From contig JBBIND010000107.1 in assembly GCA_037444075.1 (NCBI GenBank), forward strand, positions 1-7,403: a DNA stretch of 7,403 nucleotides, read 5' to 3'. The notes beneath the pieces are model-generated. The model was not told where the DNA came from. It saw nothing but the letters and a program-made list of their open reading frames with translations, and ran no database searches. This DNA is from JBBIND01 sp037444075 (GTDB lineage Bacteria > Acidobacteriota > Terriglobia > Bryobacterales > Bryobacteraceae). This document shows, in pieces, positions 1-6,264 of the stretch; position 1 is the stretch's first letter, and every line of letters starts with the position of its first letter. Made by a program: the position numbers and the translations under genes.

Positions 1-1049
1 AAGCTCTCGCGGGCCAGCCGGTACTCGCCGTAACCCTCGGCATAGGAGAGATAGCGCAGGACTTCAGGCACAGGCATGCCCTTGGGGCAGACCCCGTCGC
101 AACGGCCGCACATGCGGCAGTAAAGCGGCCTGATGTGCTCCAGTTGCGCGGCCAGCAGTTTACCATCTGCTTCGGTGAACGGGCTGGACATGGCGCGGAA
201 GTTCTCCTCGAGCTGTTCCATGTCCGTCATGCTGGGGATGCAGGTGTGCATGTGCGGGTTTCTCAAGGCCCACTTGAGAGCCGCCACCATGGCGCCTTCC
301 CGCTCGAGCTTGGCGCGCAGGGGGTCCGATTCCCGGACGCGGCGGAAGCCGCCCGCCATCAGCTTCATCCCGACCACGCCCATGCCCGCGTTGTGCGCCG
401 CGTCGATGAGCTGCGCGATTTCGGGCCCCATGGTGAAGTTGTAGCTGGTGAGCAGGACGTCGGTCTTGCCCACCTTGATGAGGTGCGGGATGAGGTCGGC
501 GAAGCCGGAGTGAGTGCTGACGCCCGCAAAACGGATCTTGCCCTGCTTCCTGGCGAGTTCCTGCGCCTCGAGCAGATCATCGGTGATCTCCGCCGGCTTC
601 GACTTGGCGTGCAGGTGCCAGATATCCAGGTAATCGGTTGCGAGTTCGCGCAGACTGGTCTCCAGGTCTGCGAGCGCCGCCTCTTTCGTTCGGGCGCCGG
701 TCTTGCTGGAAAGAGTCAGGCTCTTGCGTTTGCCCTTGAGCGCTGCGCCCACCATGCGTTCGTTATTGCCGCCCTGATAGCCGCGCGCGGTGTCGAACCA
801 GTTAATGCCCATCTCCACGGCACGTTCGATAACGCTCTGGTCGGAAGTGATCATGCAACCAAAGGCCACGGTGGTGGCCTTGATGCCAGTCTTCCCGACG
901 ACGCGGTAGCGCGGTCCGGCTGATGCCTGGAGCGGGGTTGACGGCGGTGAGAGCGCCGGAGTGTTGAGAGACGGGCGCGCGGCGGCGGCGGCCCCTGCGG
1001 CGGGCAACGCCAGGCCGGCGGCGAGAAAACTGCGTCGAGACGATGGCAT
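1..1049 (-). CDS. Tat-exported aldo/keto reductase with C-terminal 4Fe-4S motif (partial, 3' end outside window)
   Basis: The frame is open from the ATG at 1049 down to the left edge (349 codons), so the C-terminus is missing. The N-terminus has a clear twin-arginine signal (SRRSFLA, residues 4-10) followed by an Ala-rich hydrophobic stretch, which predicts export of the folded protein by Tat. The aldo/keto reductase barrel follows, from RYRVVGKTGIKATTVAFGC to about residue 290. The family's catalytic tetrad is visible: Asp86 and Tyr91 in WFDTARGY, Lys116 in SSKTG and His147 in DIWHLHA. After the barrel comes C-x2-C-x2-C-x3-CP (Cys311, 314, 317, 321), a ferredoxin-like 4Fe-4S motif typical of the COG1453 type of oxidoreductase. 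Substrate is unknown. The start is supported by AGGGAGG at 1060-1066, 10 nt upstream. The gene is divergent from the DUF362 gene at 1119, which also has a Tat signal. Family assignment is secure; the reaction and electron donor are inference. Confidence 0.93.
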   Translation of the reverse strand, partial: MPSSRRSFLAAGLALPAAGAAAAARPSLNTPALSPPSTPLQASAGPRYRVVGKTGIKATTVAFGCMITSDQSVIERAVEMGINWFDTARGYQGGNNERMVGAALKGKRKSLTLSSKTGARTKEAALADLETSLRELATDYLDIWHLHAKSKPAEITDDLLEAQELARKQGKIRFAGVSTHSGFADLIPHLIKVGKTDVLLTSYNFTMGPEIAQLIDAAHNAGMGVVGMKLMAGGFRRVRESDPLRAKLEREGAMVAALKWALRNPHMHTCIPSMTDMEQLEENFRAMSSPFTEADGKLLAAQLEHIRPLYCRMCGRCDGVCPKGMPVPEVLRYLSYAEGYGEYRLARES

Positions 1050-1059
1050 ATTCGGAAAA

Positions 1060-1066
1060 CCTCCCT
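1060..1066 (-). promoter_or_regulatory. Ribosome binding site of the aldo/keto reductase gene
   Basis: Read on the minus strand this is AGGGAGG, a strong Shine-Dalgarno match. It lies 10 nt before the ATG at 1049, and the first codons read directly into the twin-arginine signal, which fixes the start. Confidence 0.8.
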
Positions 1067-1076
1067 GAACAGGTAC

Positions 1077-1084
1077 AGTATAAT
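1077..1084. promoter_or_regulatory. Overlapping divergent -10 elements (bidirectional promoter)
   Basis: The plus strand carries a perfect TATAAT at 1079-1084. The minus strand carries TATACT (five of six consensus bases) at 1082-1077. The two hexamers overlap by four bases and face opposite ways. Transcription would start near 1091 for the DUF362 gene and near 1070 for the reductase gene, giving leaders of about 28 and 21 nt that each contain the ribosome binding site. I see no good -35 match at 16-18 bp for either direction, so an activator or a non-standard sigma contact may be needed. The hexamers are seen directly; promoter activity is inference. Confidence 0.5.
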
Positions 1085-1105
1085 CAGATTCTCATATCTT
1101 CCTGC

Positions 1106-1112
1106 AGGGGGA
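1106..1112 (+). promoter_or_regulatory. Ribosome binding site of the DUF362 gene
   Basis: AGGGGGA ends 6 nt before the ATG at 1119. A TTG directly upstream at 1116 is in frame but only 3 nt from this site, so the ATG at 1119 is the better start. A second in-frame ATG at 1131 (18 nt away) would leave the Arg-Arg pair almost at the very N-terminus. Confidence 0.65.
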
Positions 1113-1118
1113 CGGTTG

Positions 1119-2174
1119 ATGACATACGACATGACCCGGCGGCACTTGTTTCGCCTCGCGGCGCTGACCGGATCGGGAGCCATCCTGGCGCGAGGCCAGA
1201 AGCCCGTGCCTTCTTATGACCGCCCGGCCACGGTCTCGCTCATCCACGGCGAACAGCGCCGCAAGATTGTCCACGACGCCTTGGCTGCGATAGACGAGCA
1301 GATCCGGCCGGTATTGCGGCGCAAGAAGTACGTGGTCATCAAGCCGAACATTGTCTCGGTGAAGAACCAGTTGGCCTCGACGCACGCCGATGCGCTGCGG
1401 GGCATTCTGGATTACCTGGCTCCCCGCTTCAAGGGTCCCGTGGTGATTGCCGAATCCTCCGCCGGAGAGACGATGGACGGCTACGAGAACTTCGGCTACA
1501 CGAAGCTGCCTGCCGAGTTCCGCTCGCAGAAAGTCCGTCTCGTGGATCTGAATGCCGACGCCCGCTACGAGTTGATCCACGTGCTCGATGCCAACCTCCA
1601 CCCGGCCCCCGTCAGGCTGGCCGCCATGCTGCTGGACCCGGAGGCGTACGTCATCTGCTCGGCCATCCTGAAGACGCACAACACGGTGGTGGCCACGCTT
1701 GCGATCAAGAACATGACGCTCGGCGCGCCTCTGCACCAGGCGCCGAAGGAAACGCCGCGCTGGAACGACAAGCGGCAGTACCACGGCGGAGTGCGGCAGA
1801 CGCACTACGGCATGTATCTCACCGCGCTGAAAATGCAGCCGTTCTTCGGAGCCACGCTCATCGATGGCTACGAAGGCATGGAAGGCAACGGGCCGGTTTC
1901 CGGCACGCCAGTGCCCTCCCGCGTGGCCATCGCTTCCACGGACTACGTGGCGGCGGACCGCATCGGAGTCGAAGCCATGGGGATCAACGCGGACTGGCTG
2001 GGATACCTGAAGTTCTGCCACACGGCGGGGCTGGGTCAGTATGATCTCGGCAAGATCGACATCCGCGGCGCGAAACTGGCCGACATCCGCAAGACTTACG
2101 TCCAGCACAAGGACATGGAGCGGCAATTGCAGTGGATGGGCGAGATGACCGACCTGCCGCCGAAGCTGGGCTGA
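1119..2174 (+). CDS. Tat-signal DUF362 domain protein (COG2006-like)
   Basis: 351 residues starting MTYDMTRRHLFRLAALTGSG; the twin-arginine signal is TRRHLF at residues 6-11 with a short hydrophobic segment to about residue 24. The body matches the DUF362 family: VVIKPNIVS (72-80), GPVVIAESSAG (106-116), the family hallmark ILKTH....LAIKN (183-198, Lys185-Thr-His187 and Lys197-Asn198), LIDGYEGMEGNGP (247-259) and STDYVAADRIG (273-283). Many DUF362 proteins carry an additional ferredoxin-type cysteine cluster; here only Cys180 and Cys300 are present, so this is the form without one. Biochemical role is not established by the sequence. It is transcribed divergently from an Fe-S aldo/keto reductase that has its own Tat signal, and the partner could supply the missing Fe-S centre. 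Family call is firm; the partnership is inference. Confidence 0.9.
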   Translation: MTYDMTRRHLFRLAALTGSGAILARGQKPVPSYDRPATVSLIHGEQRRKIVHDALAAIDEQIRPVLRRKKYVVIKPNIVSVKNQLASTHADALRGILDYLAPRFKGPVVIAESSAGETMDGYENFGYTKLPAEFRSQKVRLVDLNADARYELIHVLDANLHPAPVRLAAMLLDPEAYVICSAILKTHNTVVATLAIKNMTLGAPLHQAPKETPRWNDKRQYHGGVRQTHYGMYLTALKMQPFFGATLIDGYEGMEGNGPVSGTPVPSRVAIASTDYVAADRIGVEAMGINADWLGYLKFCHTAGLGQYDLGKIDIRGAKLADIRKTYVQHKDMERQLQWMGEMTDLPPKLG

Positions 2175-2215
2175 CGCGCAACTTCCACTCTCGCTTTCAT
2201 ATAACGAGACACGGA

Positions 2216-2261
2216 CCGCCTCGACAAGGCGGCGGTGTACCCGGCAGCGGCTGCGGCCGGG
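2216..2261. terminator. Two GC-rich hairpins between convergent genes, possible bidirectional termination region
   Basis: The 94-bp gap between the DUF362 stop (2174) and the stop of the minus-strand gene (2269) holds two perfect short stems. CCGCCT (2216-2221) pairs with AGGCGG (2227-2232) across a 5-nt loop. CCCGGC (2240-2245) pairs with GCCGGG (2256-2261) across a 10-nt loop. Neither is followed by a U-tract on either strand, so they do not meet the standard intrinsic terminator pattern. Position between convergent genes is the main argument. Confidence 0.3.
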
Positions 2262-2268
2262 CTTACGA

Positions 2269-4695
2269 TCAAAACCTGGCGCGCGTCGCCCGGCCCTGAG
2301 ATTCGCCCCGCAGCCAGACGTAGAGCGGCGCGCGCGGAGCCGGCGCCGGCCAGGGAATAGCGATGCGCAGGGTCTGTTTCTGGCTGTCTCCGGGCACGGG
2401 CGTGGGAAGGCCCGTAACGGGTAAACCTTGCTCGGCGTTCCAGCCGGTCTTCTCGATGGTCTCCAGATCAGCCCCCCGGATGATCGCCGCGTACACGGAC
2501 TCGCCGAGGCTCTCCTCGGTGAGCGTGAAGCTCTCAATCCTGGGCAGGCGCACCACCTTGCCGAGGGCGCGCACGTCGGACCGCCCTTGCGTCGGAGTCT
2601 CCGCAACGGCGTGGAGAGTGCAGCCGGCTTGCCCCACGCTCCCGGGGTCGATGGTCATGAAGAAGAGGCCATTGCCGGCCGGGCGCAGCGATGCTCCTGG
2701 CCGGGTCTCGCCGGTGCGCAGGCGCTCGGCGCGCAAGGTCATCTCGGTTTCCGCGCACTCCAGGAACACCGCGGGCGGAGACTCGACCGGCTGTATCCGC
2801 AGGGAGATGCTGAGCGGACCACCGGCCGGCAACTCACCGGAACGCACTTCAATGCCGGGTTCGCCGGGCAGCGATATCTGGACTGCCTGAATCTTAGCCC
2901 GGGGGCCGATCACCTCCACCGCCCCGGTGATGCGGATGGGCGTGTGCAGTCCTTCGACGTGCAGGAGCAGGTCAGCACGGTCACCGGCGCCTGCGCCCTC
3001 CCTAAGTTGGAACACACCCTGAACGCCTCCCGGCCGGGATTCCAGCGCCGCTTGGGCCAGGTCTGTCTCCAGGCGCGTGATGCGCCCGAGACCGTTGCCC
3101 CGCAGCGTGACACGCTGCAAAGCCTCGCCCTGATTGAGTTTGAACGGCAAGCCCTCCAGAGTGGGGTGCGGAGGGAGAATCCGAAGCGGCAACTGGCGCG
3201 ATTCTCCGGCCGGCAAGGTGAACAGAAGCAGGTAGTCACCCGCAGTCTGCCCTCGCAAGTCCGCCGTCAGTTCCACGCTGTGCTGCGGTCCCGCGCGAGC
3301 GCCCTTGGGAAGCAGAACTTCCACCGGCAGGCCGGCGCTGCGTTCCCCGGCTTTCCGCAGCTCCACCTTCTCCACGAACTGGAAATCCTCGCCGATCACC
3401 TCGAGGACCACCTTGCTCGCGCCTTCAATCAGCTTGTCCCTGGACTCCGGCGTGATGGAAACCTGGCTCCACAGCGCTTGCTGATGAACGTGAAAATCAC
3501 CTTGCACCTGAAACGTTTCCCAATCCCAGCGGGCTTCCAGGCGGTAAGCACCCGCGGGGAACTCCGAAGCGGTTAAATCGACTTCGATGGATTGCGCCTC
3601 AGGCAGCGCTTTCACTCTTACGGGCAAACGGCTGCCGGCCACCGGGTCAGCCAGATGCCAGTCCAGCGCCCGGTCAATGAGCTTCCACACGGCGGGCTCC
3701 ACGGGAGCAAGGCGCGCAGCCTGGCGAGTACGCGCGGCGAGGTGCGCCGGTTTGAGCAAGGCAAGCCGCGGTGGACCGCTGTCCACCATGTGCGCTCCCC
3801 AGAGGTAGGCCACACGCGTCCTGCTCTTCTGGGTCTCGCGGCGGGCGCACAGCGAAATCCCATCCATCGGGGCGGTTTGCGAGAGCGCAGAGCGGAAGTC
3901 GCTGCCGGGGAACATCATGCTGCGGAGATTGACGAACATGGCTGCTCCGCCGGCAGCCAGACCGACGGGCGTACCGAAGAACAAGCCGGCTACGGAAGCC
4001 GCCAGGCTGCCGGATTGCTGCATGCGCTGGCGCGCCTCGGGCGCCAACGGGTCGTAAGTGGCGAGCGTCGGGTTCAGGGCGCGCATCAGCGCCATCGCCT
4101 GCTGGTCCGCGGGTGAATTCCGCTGGAGTTTGGGCACCGCCACGCCGTAACGGGAAGAAAATCCGAGCAACGCCGCGTCCAGACTCTCGGTGGAGTCGCC
4201 GGCGCGCTCCCAGGCGGCCAAAGCCTCGATGAGCGCTTCGGTCTGCGCTGTCTTCTCAGCGTAGGCGGCCAGCTGCGTAATGAGCGAGCGGTCCCGGGTC
4301 ACGAGCGAAGTGACCTTGCGCATGTCGAGCCCTTGGGGTCCGAACACCAGCCCGACGGCAGATGTGCGGTAGGGCACGTCCCATTCCGCGGGCAGCCTGG
4401 CGGAACTCTTGGGCAGCACGGTGAGTTCGCGTTCGGGTTCGCTCGGCACCATCACGACGACGATTTCGGCCTTGTCCTGGTCCGGGCGCACGCTGGTGGG
4501 TATGTAGATCAGTTTGTGCCCTGGCACCAGGCTGTTGACCGAGCGCAGGGAACGGCCCACCAGCTGGCCTTCCGGCCGGACGTGCAACTGGAAACCTGCC
4601 AAAGGCATGCCCGCAGCGCAACTGGGCTGGGGCACGCCTTGCCCGCCACAAACCGCCGGCAGGCAGAGCAAGAAAAGCGCAAATTGACGCCTCAT
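2269..4695 (-). CDS. Large secreted protein of unknown function with TIG/Ig-like beta repeats
   Basis: 808 residues; I do not recognise a named family. The start MRRQFALFLLCLPAVCGGQG is a classic signal peptide, with likely cleavage near residues 18-20; Cys16 lacks a proper lipobox (PAVC), so a lipoprotein is unlikely. Residues 30-130 look like a beta-rich domain, 135-225 are mostly helical, and 230-256 form a Gly/Ala-rich hydrophobic stretch (GLFFGTPVGLAAGGAAMF) that might be a membrane or glycine-zipper segment. From about 355 to the end the sequence is beta-rich with three divergent copies of a TIG-like motif, around 428-446 (VLEVIGEDFQFVEKV), 527-544 (VTLRGNGLGRITRLE) and 733-752 (YAAIIRGADLETIEKTGW). 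There are no obvious catalytic motifs. No strong ribosome binding site precedes the ATG, and only 17 bp separate it from the divergent radical SAM start. It probably acts at the cell surface or in the periplasm; any binding role is inference. Confidence 0.85.
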   Translation of the reverse strand: MRRQFALFLLCLPAVCGGQGVPQPSCAAGMPLAGFQLHVRPEGQLVGRSLRSVNSLVPGHKLIYIPTSVRPDQDKAEIVVVMVPSEPERELTVLPKSSARLPAEWDVPYRTSAVGLVFGPQGLDMRKVTSLVTRDRSLITQLAAYAEKTAQTEALIEALAAWERAGDSTESLDAALLGFSSRYGVAVPKLQRNSPADQQAMALMRALNPTLATYDPLAPEARQRMQQSGSLAASVAGLFFGTPVGLAAGGAAMFVNLRSMMFPGSDFRSALSQTAPMDGISLCARRETQKSRTRVAYLWGAHMVDSGPPRLALLKPAHLAARTRQAARLAPVEPAVWKLIDRALDWHLADPVAGSRLPVRVKALPEAQSIEVDLTASEFPAGAYRLEARWDWETFQVQGDFHVHQQALWSQVSITPESRDKLIEGASKVVLEVIGEDFQFVEKVELRKAGERSAGLPVEVLLPKGARAGPQHSVELTADLRGQTAGDYLLLFTLPAGESRQLPLRILPPHPTLEGLPFKLNQGEALQRVTLRGNGLGRITRLETDLAQAALESRPGGVQGVFQLREGAGAGDRADLLLHVEGLHTPIRITGAVEVIGPRAKIQAVQISLPGEPGIEVRSGELPAGGPLSISLRIQPVESPPAVFLECAETEMTLRAERLRTGETRPGASLRPAGNGLFFMTIDPGSVGQAGCTLHAVAETPTQGRSDVRALGKVVRLPRIESFTLTEESLGESVYAAIIRGADLETIEKTGWNAEQGLPVTGLPTPVPGDSQKQTLRIAIPWPAPAPRAPLYVWLRGESQGRATRARF

Positions 4696-4742
4696 ACTCG
4701 ATCAAAACCAGTATGGCAGATCGCCGATGTTACACTGGGCAA
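4696..4742. promoter_or_regulatory. Compressed divergent start region of the secreted protein and radical SAM genes
   Basis: Only 17 bp lie between the two ATG codons at 4695 (minus) and 4713 (plus), so at least one promoter must sit inside the other gene's reading frame. Plus-strand candidates are a TTGACG at 4684-4689 without a good -10 at normal spacing, and TGTTACACT at 4728-4736, an extended -10-like element. If the latter is real, transcription would begin near 4743, beyond the annotated radical SAM ATG. All of this is weak pattern matching. Confidence 0.25.
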
Positions 4743-5963
4743 GTGGATGGCGGGACGCTACTACCAATCCTCGGCGAGGGGACCGGGGAAAGCCTGAATC
4801 TGGGTCTGGGGGCGGTTCCGCGCATCACCAGCCTGTTGATCAAGCCCGCGTCGGCGGTCTGCAACCTCGATTGCGCCTATTGTTTCTACCTCGACCGTGA
4901 AGCGGATCCCTACCAGTCGTTGCCCGAGCGCACGATGAGCAGGGAGACGTTGGAACGGCTGGTGGACACCTACATGTTCTACGCCTACCCCAATGCCGTG
5001 TTTGCCTTCCAAGGCGGCGAACCCATGCTGGCAGGGCTGGATTTCTTCACACGGCTGGTGGAGTGGCAGAAGCAATACGGGCGGGACGGCCAGAACGTCA
5101 GCAACGCGCTTCAGACCAACGCCATCCTGATCAACGACGACTGGTGCCACTTGTTCCGCGACTACAACTGGCTGCTGGGCGTGTCTTTGGACGGACCGCA
5201 GGAGGTGCATGACGCCTACCGGTTCAACAAAGCCGGACGCGGCACCTGGAAACAGGTGATGAGGGGCGTCGAGATCTTGCAGAAGAACAACGTGGAGTTC
5301 AATATTCTCTGCGTCCTGAGCCAGGCCAACGTGGAGAAACCGAAGGAATTGCACAAGTTCTTCAAGGACCTCGGCGTGGACAACGTGCAGTACATCCCTC
5401 TCTCCGAGTTCGACCAGGAAGGCAACCTGATGCCTTTCACCATCACGCCGGAGCAGTACGGGCGATTCCTCTGCGAGATGTTCGAGCTTTGGTGGCCCGA
5501 ACGGCGCAAGTTCCGCATCCGCTTCTACGACAACCTGGCCGAGGCTCTGGCAGGCGTCAAGCCCGGCAGTTGCACGCTGCACGAAAGCTGTGACAGCTAC
5601 GTCGTCGTGGAGTACAACGGCGACGTGTTCCCGTGCGACTTCTTCGTCGAGAGGAACTGGAAGCTGGGCAACCTCACGCTGGATTCCTGGCCCGAAATAG
5701 CGCGCCGGTCGCGCCGCTTCCAGTTTGCCAACAAGAAGACGCTGCCTCACCAGGAATGCCTGGCGTGCGAGTACCGTAGCGTCTGCCGACAAGGCTGCCC
5801 GAAGTTCCGCCACGCGCGGCACCGGCGCTTTGAAGACCTCGACTACTTCTGCCCAGCCTACAAGATGATCTACGCGCGATGCCTGGAACCGCTGCGGGCT
5901 GAAGTGGAAAAACTCATGGCGCGCGCCTCGCACGCCGAGACCATCGCCGCGAGCCCGTACTAG
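4713..5963 (+). CDS. Anaerobic sulfatase-maturating enzyme (radical SAM/SPASM, formylglycine-generating)
   Basis: 416 residues. In the cytoplasm this family oxidises an active-site Cys or Ser of sulfatases to C-alpha-formylglycine using S-adenosylmethionine. Seen here: the radical SAM motif CNLDCAYC (Cys50, 54, 57), the GGEP motif (101-104) that contacts SAM, and SLDG (158-161). The SPASM region has Cys287, Cys293, Cys308 and Cys362 for auxiliary cluster I, and Cys349, Cys352, Cys358 and Cys380 for auxiliary cluster II, in the spacing C-x2-C-x5-C-x3-C of characterised family members. Asp309, just after Cys308 in FPCDFF, corresponds to the proposed catalytic base. Family members usually begin a few residues before SLLIKPAS; here about 36 residues precede it and look non-conserved. 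The only standard in-frame starts before the domain are ATG 4713 and GTG 4743, both without a good ribosome binding site. No sulfatase lies in the window. A related peptide-modifying SPASM enzyme is the main alternative. Confidence 0.92.
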   Translation: MADRRCYTGQVDGGTLLPILGEGTGESLNLGLGAVPRITSLLIKPASAVCNLDCAYCFYLDREADPYQSLPERTMSRETLERLVDTYMFYAYPNAVFAFQGGEPMLAGLDFFTRLVEWQKQYGRDGQNVSNALQTNAILINDDWCHLFRDYNWLLGVSLDGPQEVHDAYRFNKAGRGTWKQVMRGVEILQKNNVEFNILCVLSQANVEKPKELHKFFKDLGVDNVQYIPLSEFDQEGNLMPFTITPEQYGRFLCEMFELWWPERRKFRIRFYDNLAEALAGVKPGSCTLHESCDSYVVVEYNGDVFPCDFFVERNWKLGNLTLDSWPEIARRSRRFQFANKKTLPHQECLACEYRSVCRQGCPKFRHARHRRFEDLDYFCPAYKMIYARCLEPLRAEVEKLMARASHAETIAASPY

Positions 5964-6046
5964 GGTCTGCTGAAGAAGCCTCTGAGCTCGCCCCCACCTG
6001 TGCACGCGAGCCGTTGGCTTGCTTCAGCCTGGTGCACCCCGGACCC
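5963..6046. repeat. Imperfect inverted repeats just after the radical SAM stop codon
   Basis: GGGTC (5963-5967) and GCTGAAG (5969-5975) are matched in reverse by CTTCAGC (6022-6028) and GACCC (6042-6046), with extra bases in the right arm. Inside lies a compact hairpin, GCGAGCC (6006-6012), loop GTT, GGCTTGC (6016-6022), seven pairs with one G-U. It could slow or end transcription of the radical SAM gene, though no U-tract follows. The left edge also resembles insertion-sequence ends of the GGGTCTG-TGAA type. Confidence 0.3.
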
Positions 6047-6264
6047 ACCGGTAATGCGGATGGGGAACGCGAGGGTTGATCCAGATTTGGGAAATCACAC
6101 CTCAAAACAATCAGTCTTTCTGTTTTGAATCAGCAACATGCGGACGCCTGACGGAAGGGAATCCCTCTTGCCAATGTTAGAACCGAAGTGGCATGTCGCT
6201 TGGCGCCGCAGACTCGATCCTGTTCACCCGGCGACGTCACCACCTCGCGCAGTGCTCTTGCGAA
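5964..6264. other. Gene-poor intergenic stretch
   Basis: No convincing gene is seen on either strand. From left to right it holds the inverted repeats at 5963-6046, an AT-rich island at about 6073-6137 that contrasts with the GC-rich surroundings, and GC-rich sequence up to the TPR gene. Short open frames here lack ribosome binding sites and have low-complexity Arg/Pro/Ala-rich translations typical of non-coding GC-rich DNA. The frame of the TPR gene is open back to the stop at 6178-6180, but its translation before about 6320 does not look like protein sequence. The promoter of the TPR gene is probably in this stretch, although I find no clear -35/-10 pair. Confidence 0.6.
6102..6128. promoter_or_regulatory. 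Perfect 8-bp inverted repeat in an AT-rich island, candidate operator
   Basis: TCAAAACA (6102-6109) and TGTTTTGA (6121-6128) are perfect reverse complements separated by 11 bp, a 19-bp centre-to-centre distance close to two helical turns. A direct repeat AATCAG (6109-6114 and 6128-6133) overlaps the arms. The geometry suits a dimeric repressor or activator acting on the downstream TPR gene. A weak AT-rich hairpin is the alternative. Confidence 0.35.

Noticed and set aside
1092..2606. Long minus-strand open frame (504 codons) across the DUF362 gene
   Set aside because: It is antisense to a gene with clear family motifs, and its translation is Arg/Val/His-rich with no domain pattern; such shadows are common in GC-rich DNA.
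2428..3576. Plus-strand open frame (382 codons) inside the secreted-protein gene
   Set aside because: It has no ribosome binding site, a Gln/Arg/His-rich translation and no recognisable motif. The opposite strand has a signal peptide and regular beta-rich sequence over the full length.
4630..4650. Cys16 of the secreted protein as a lipoprotein attachment site
   Set aside because: The residues before the cysteine are P-A-V; Val at -1 and Pro at -3 do not fit the lipobox, so signal peptidase I cleavage is more likely.
4761..6005. Minus-strand open frame (414 codons) across the radical SAM gene
   Set aside because: It is the antisense shadow of a protein with all expected cysteines; its translation is Val/Leu/His/Gln-rich without motifs.
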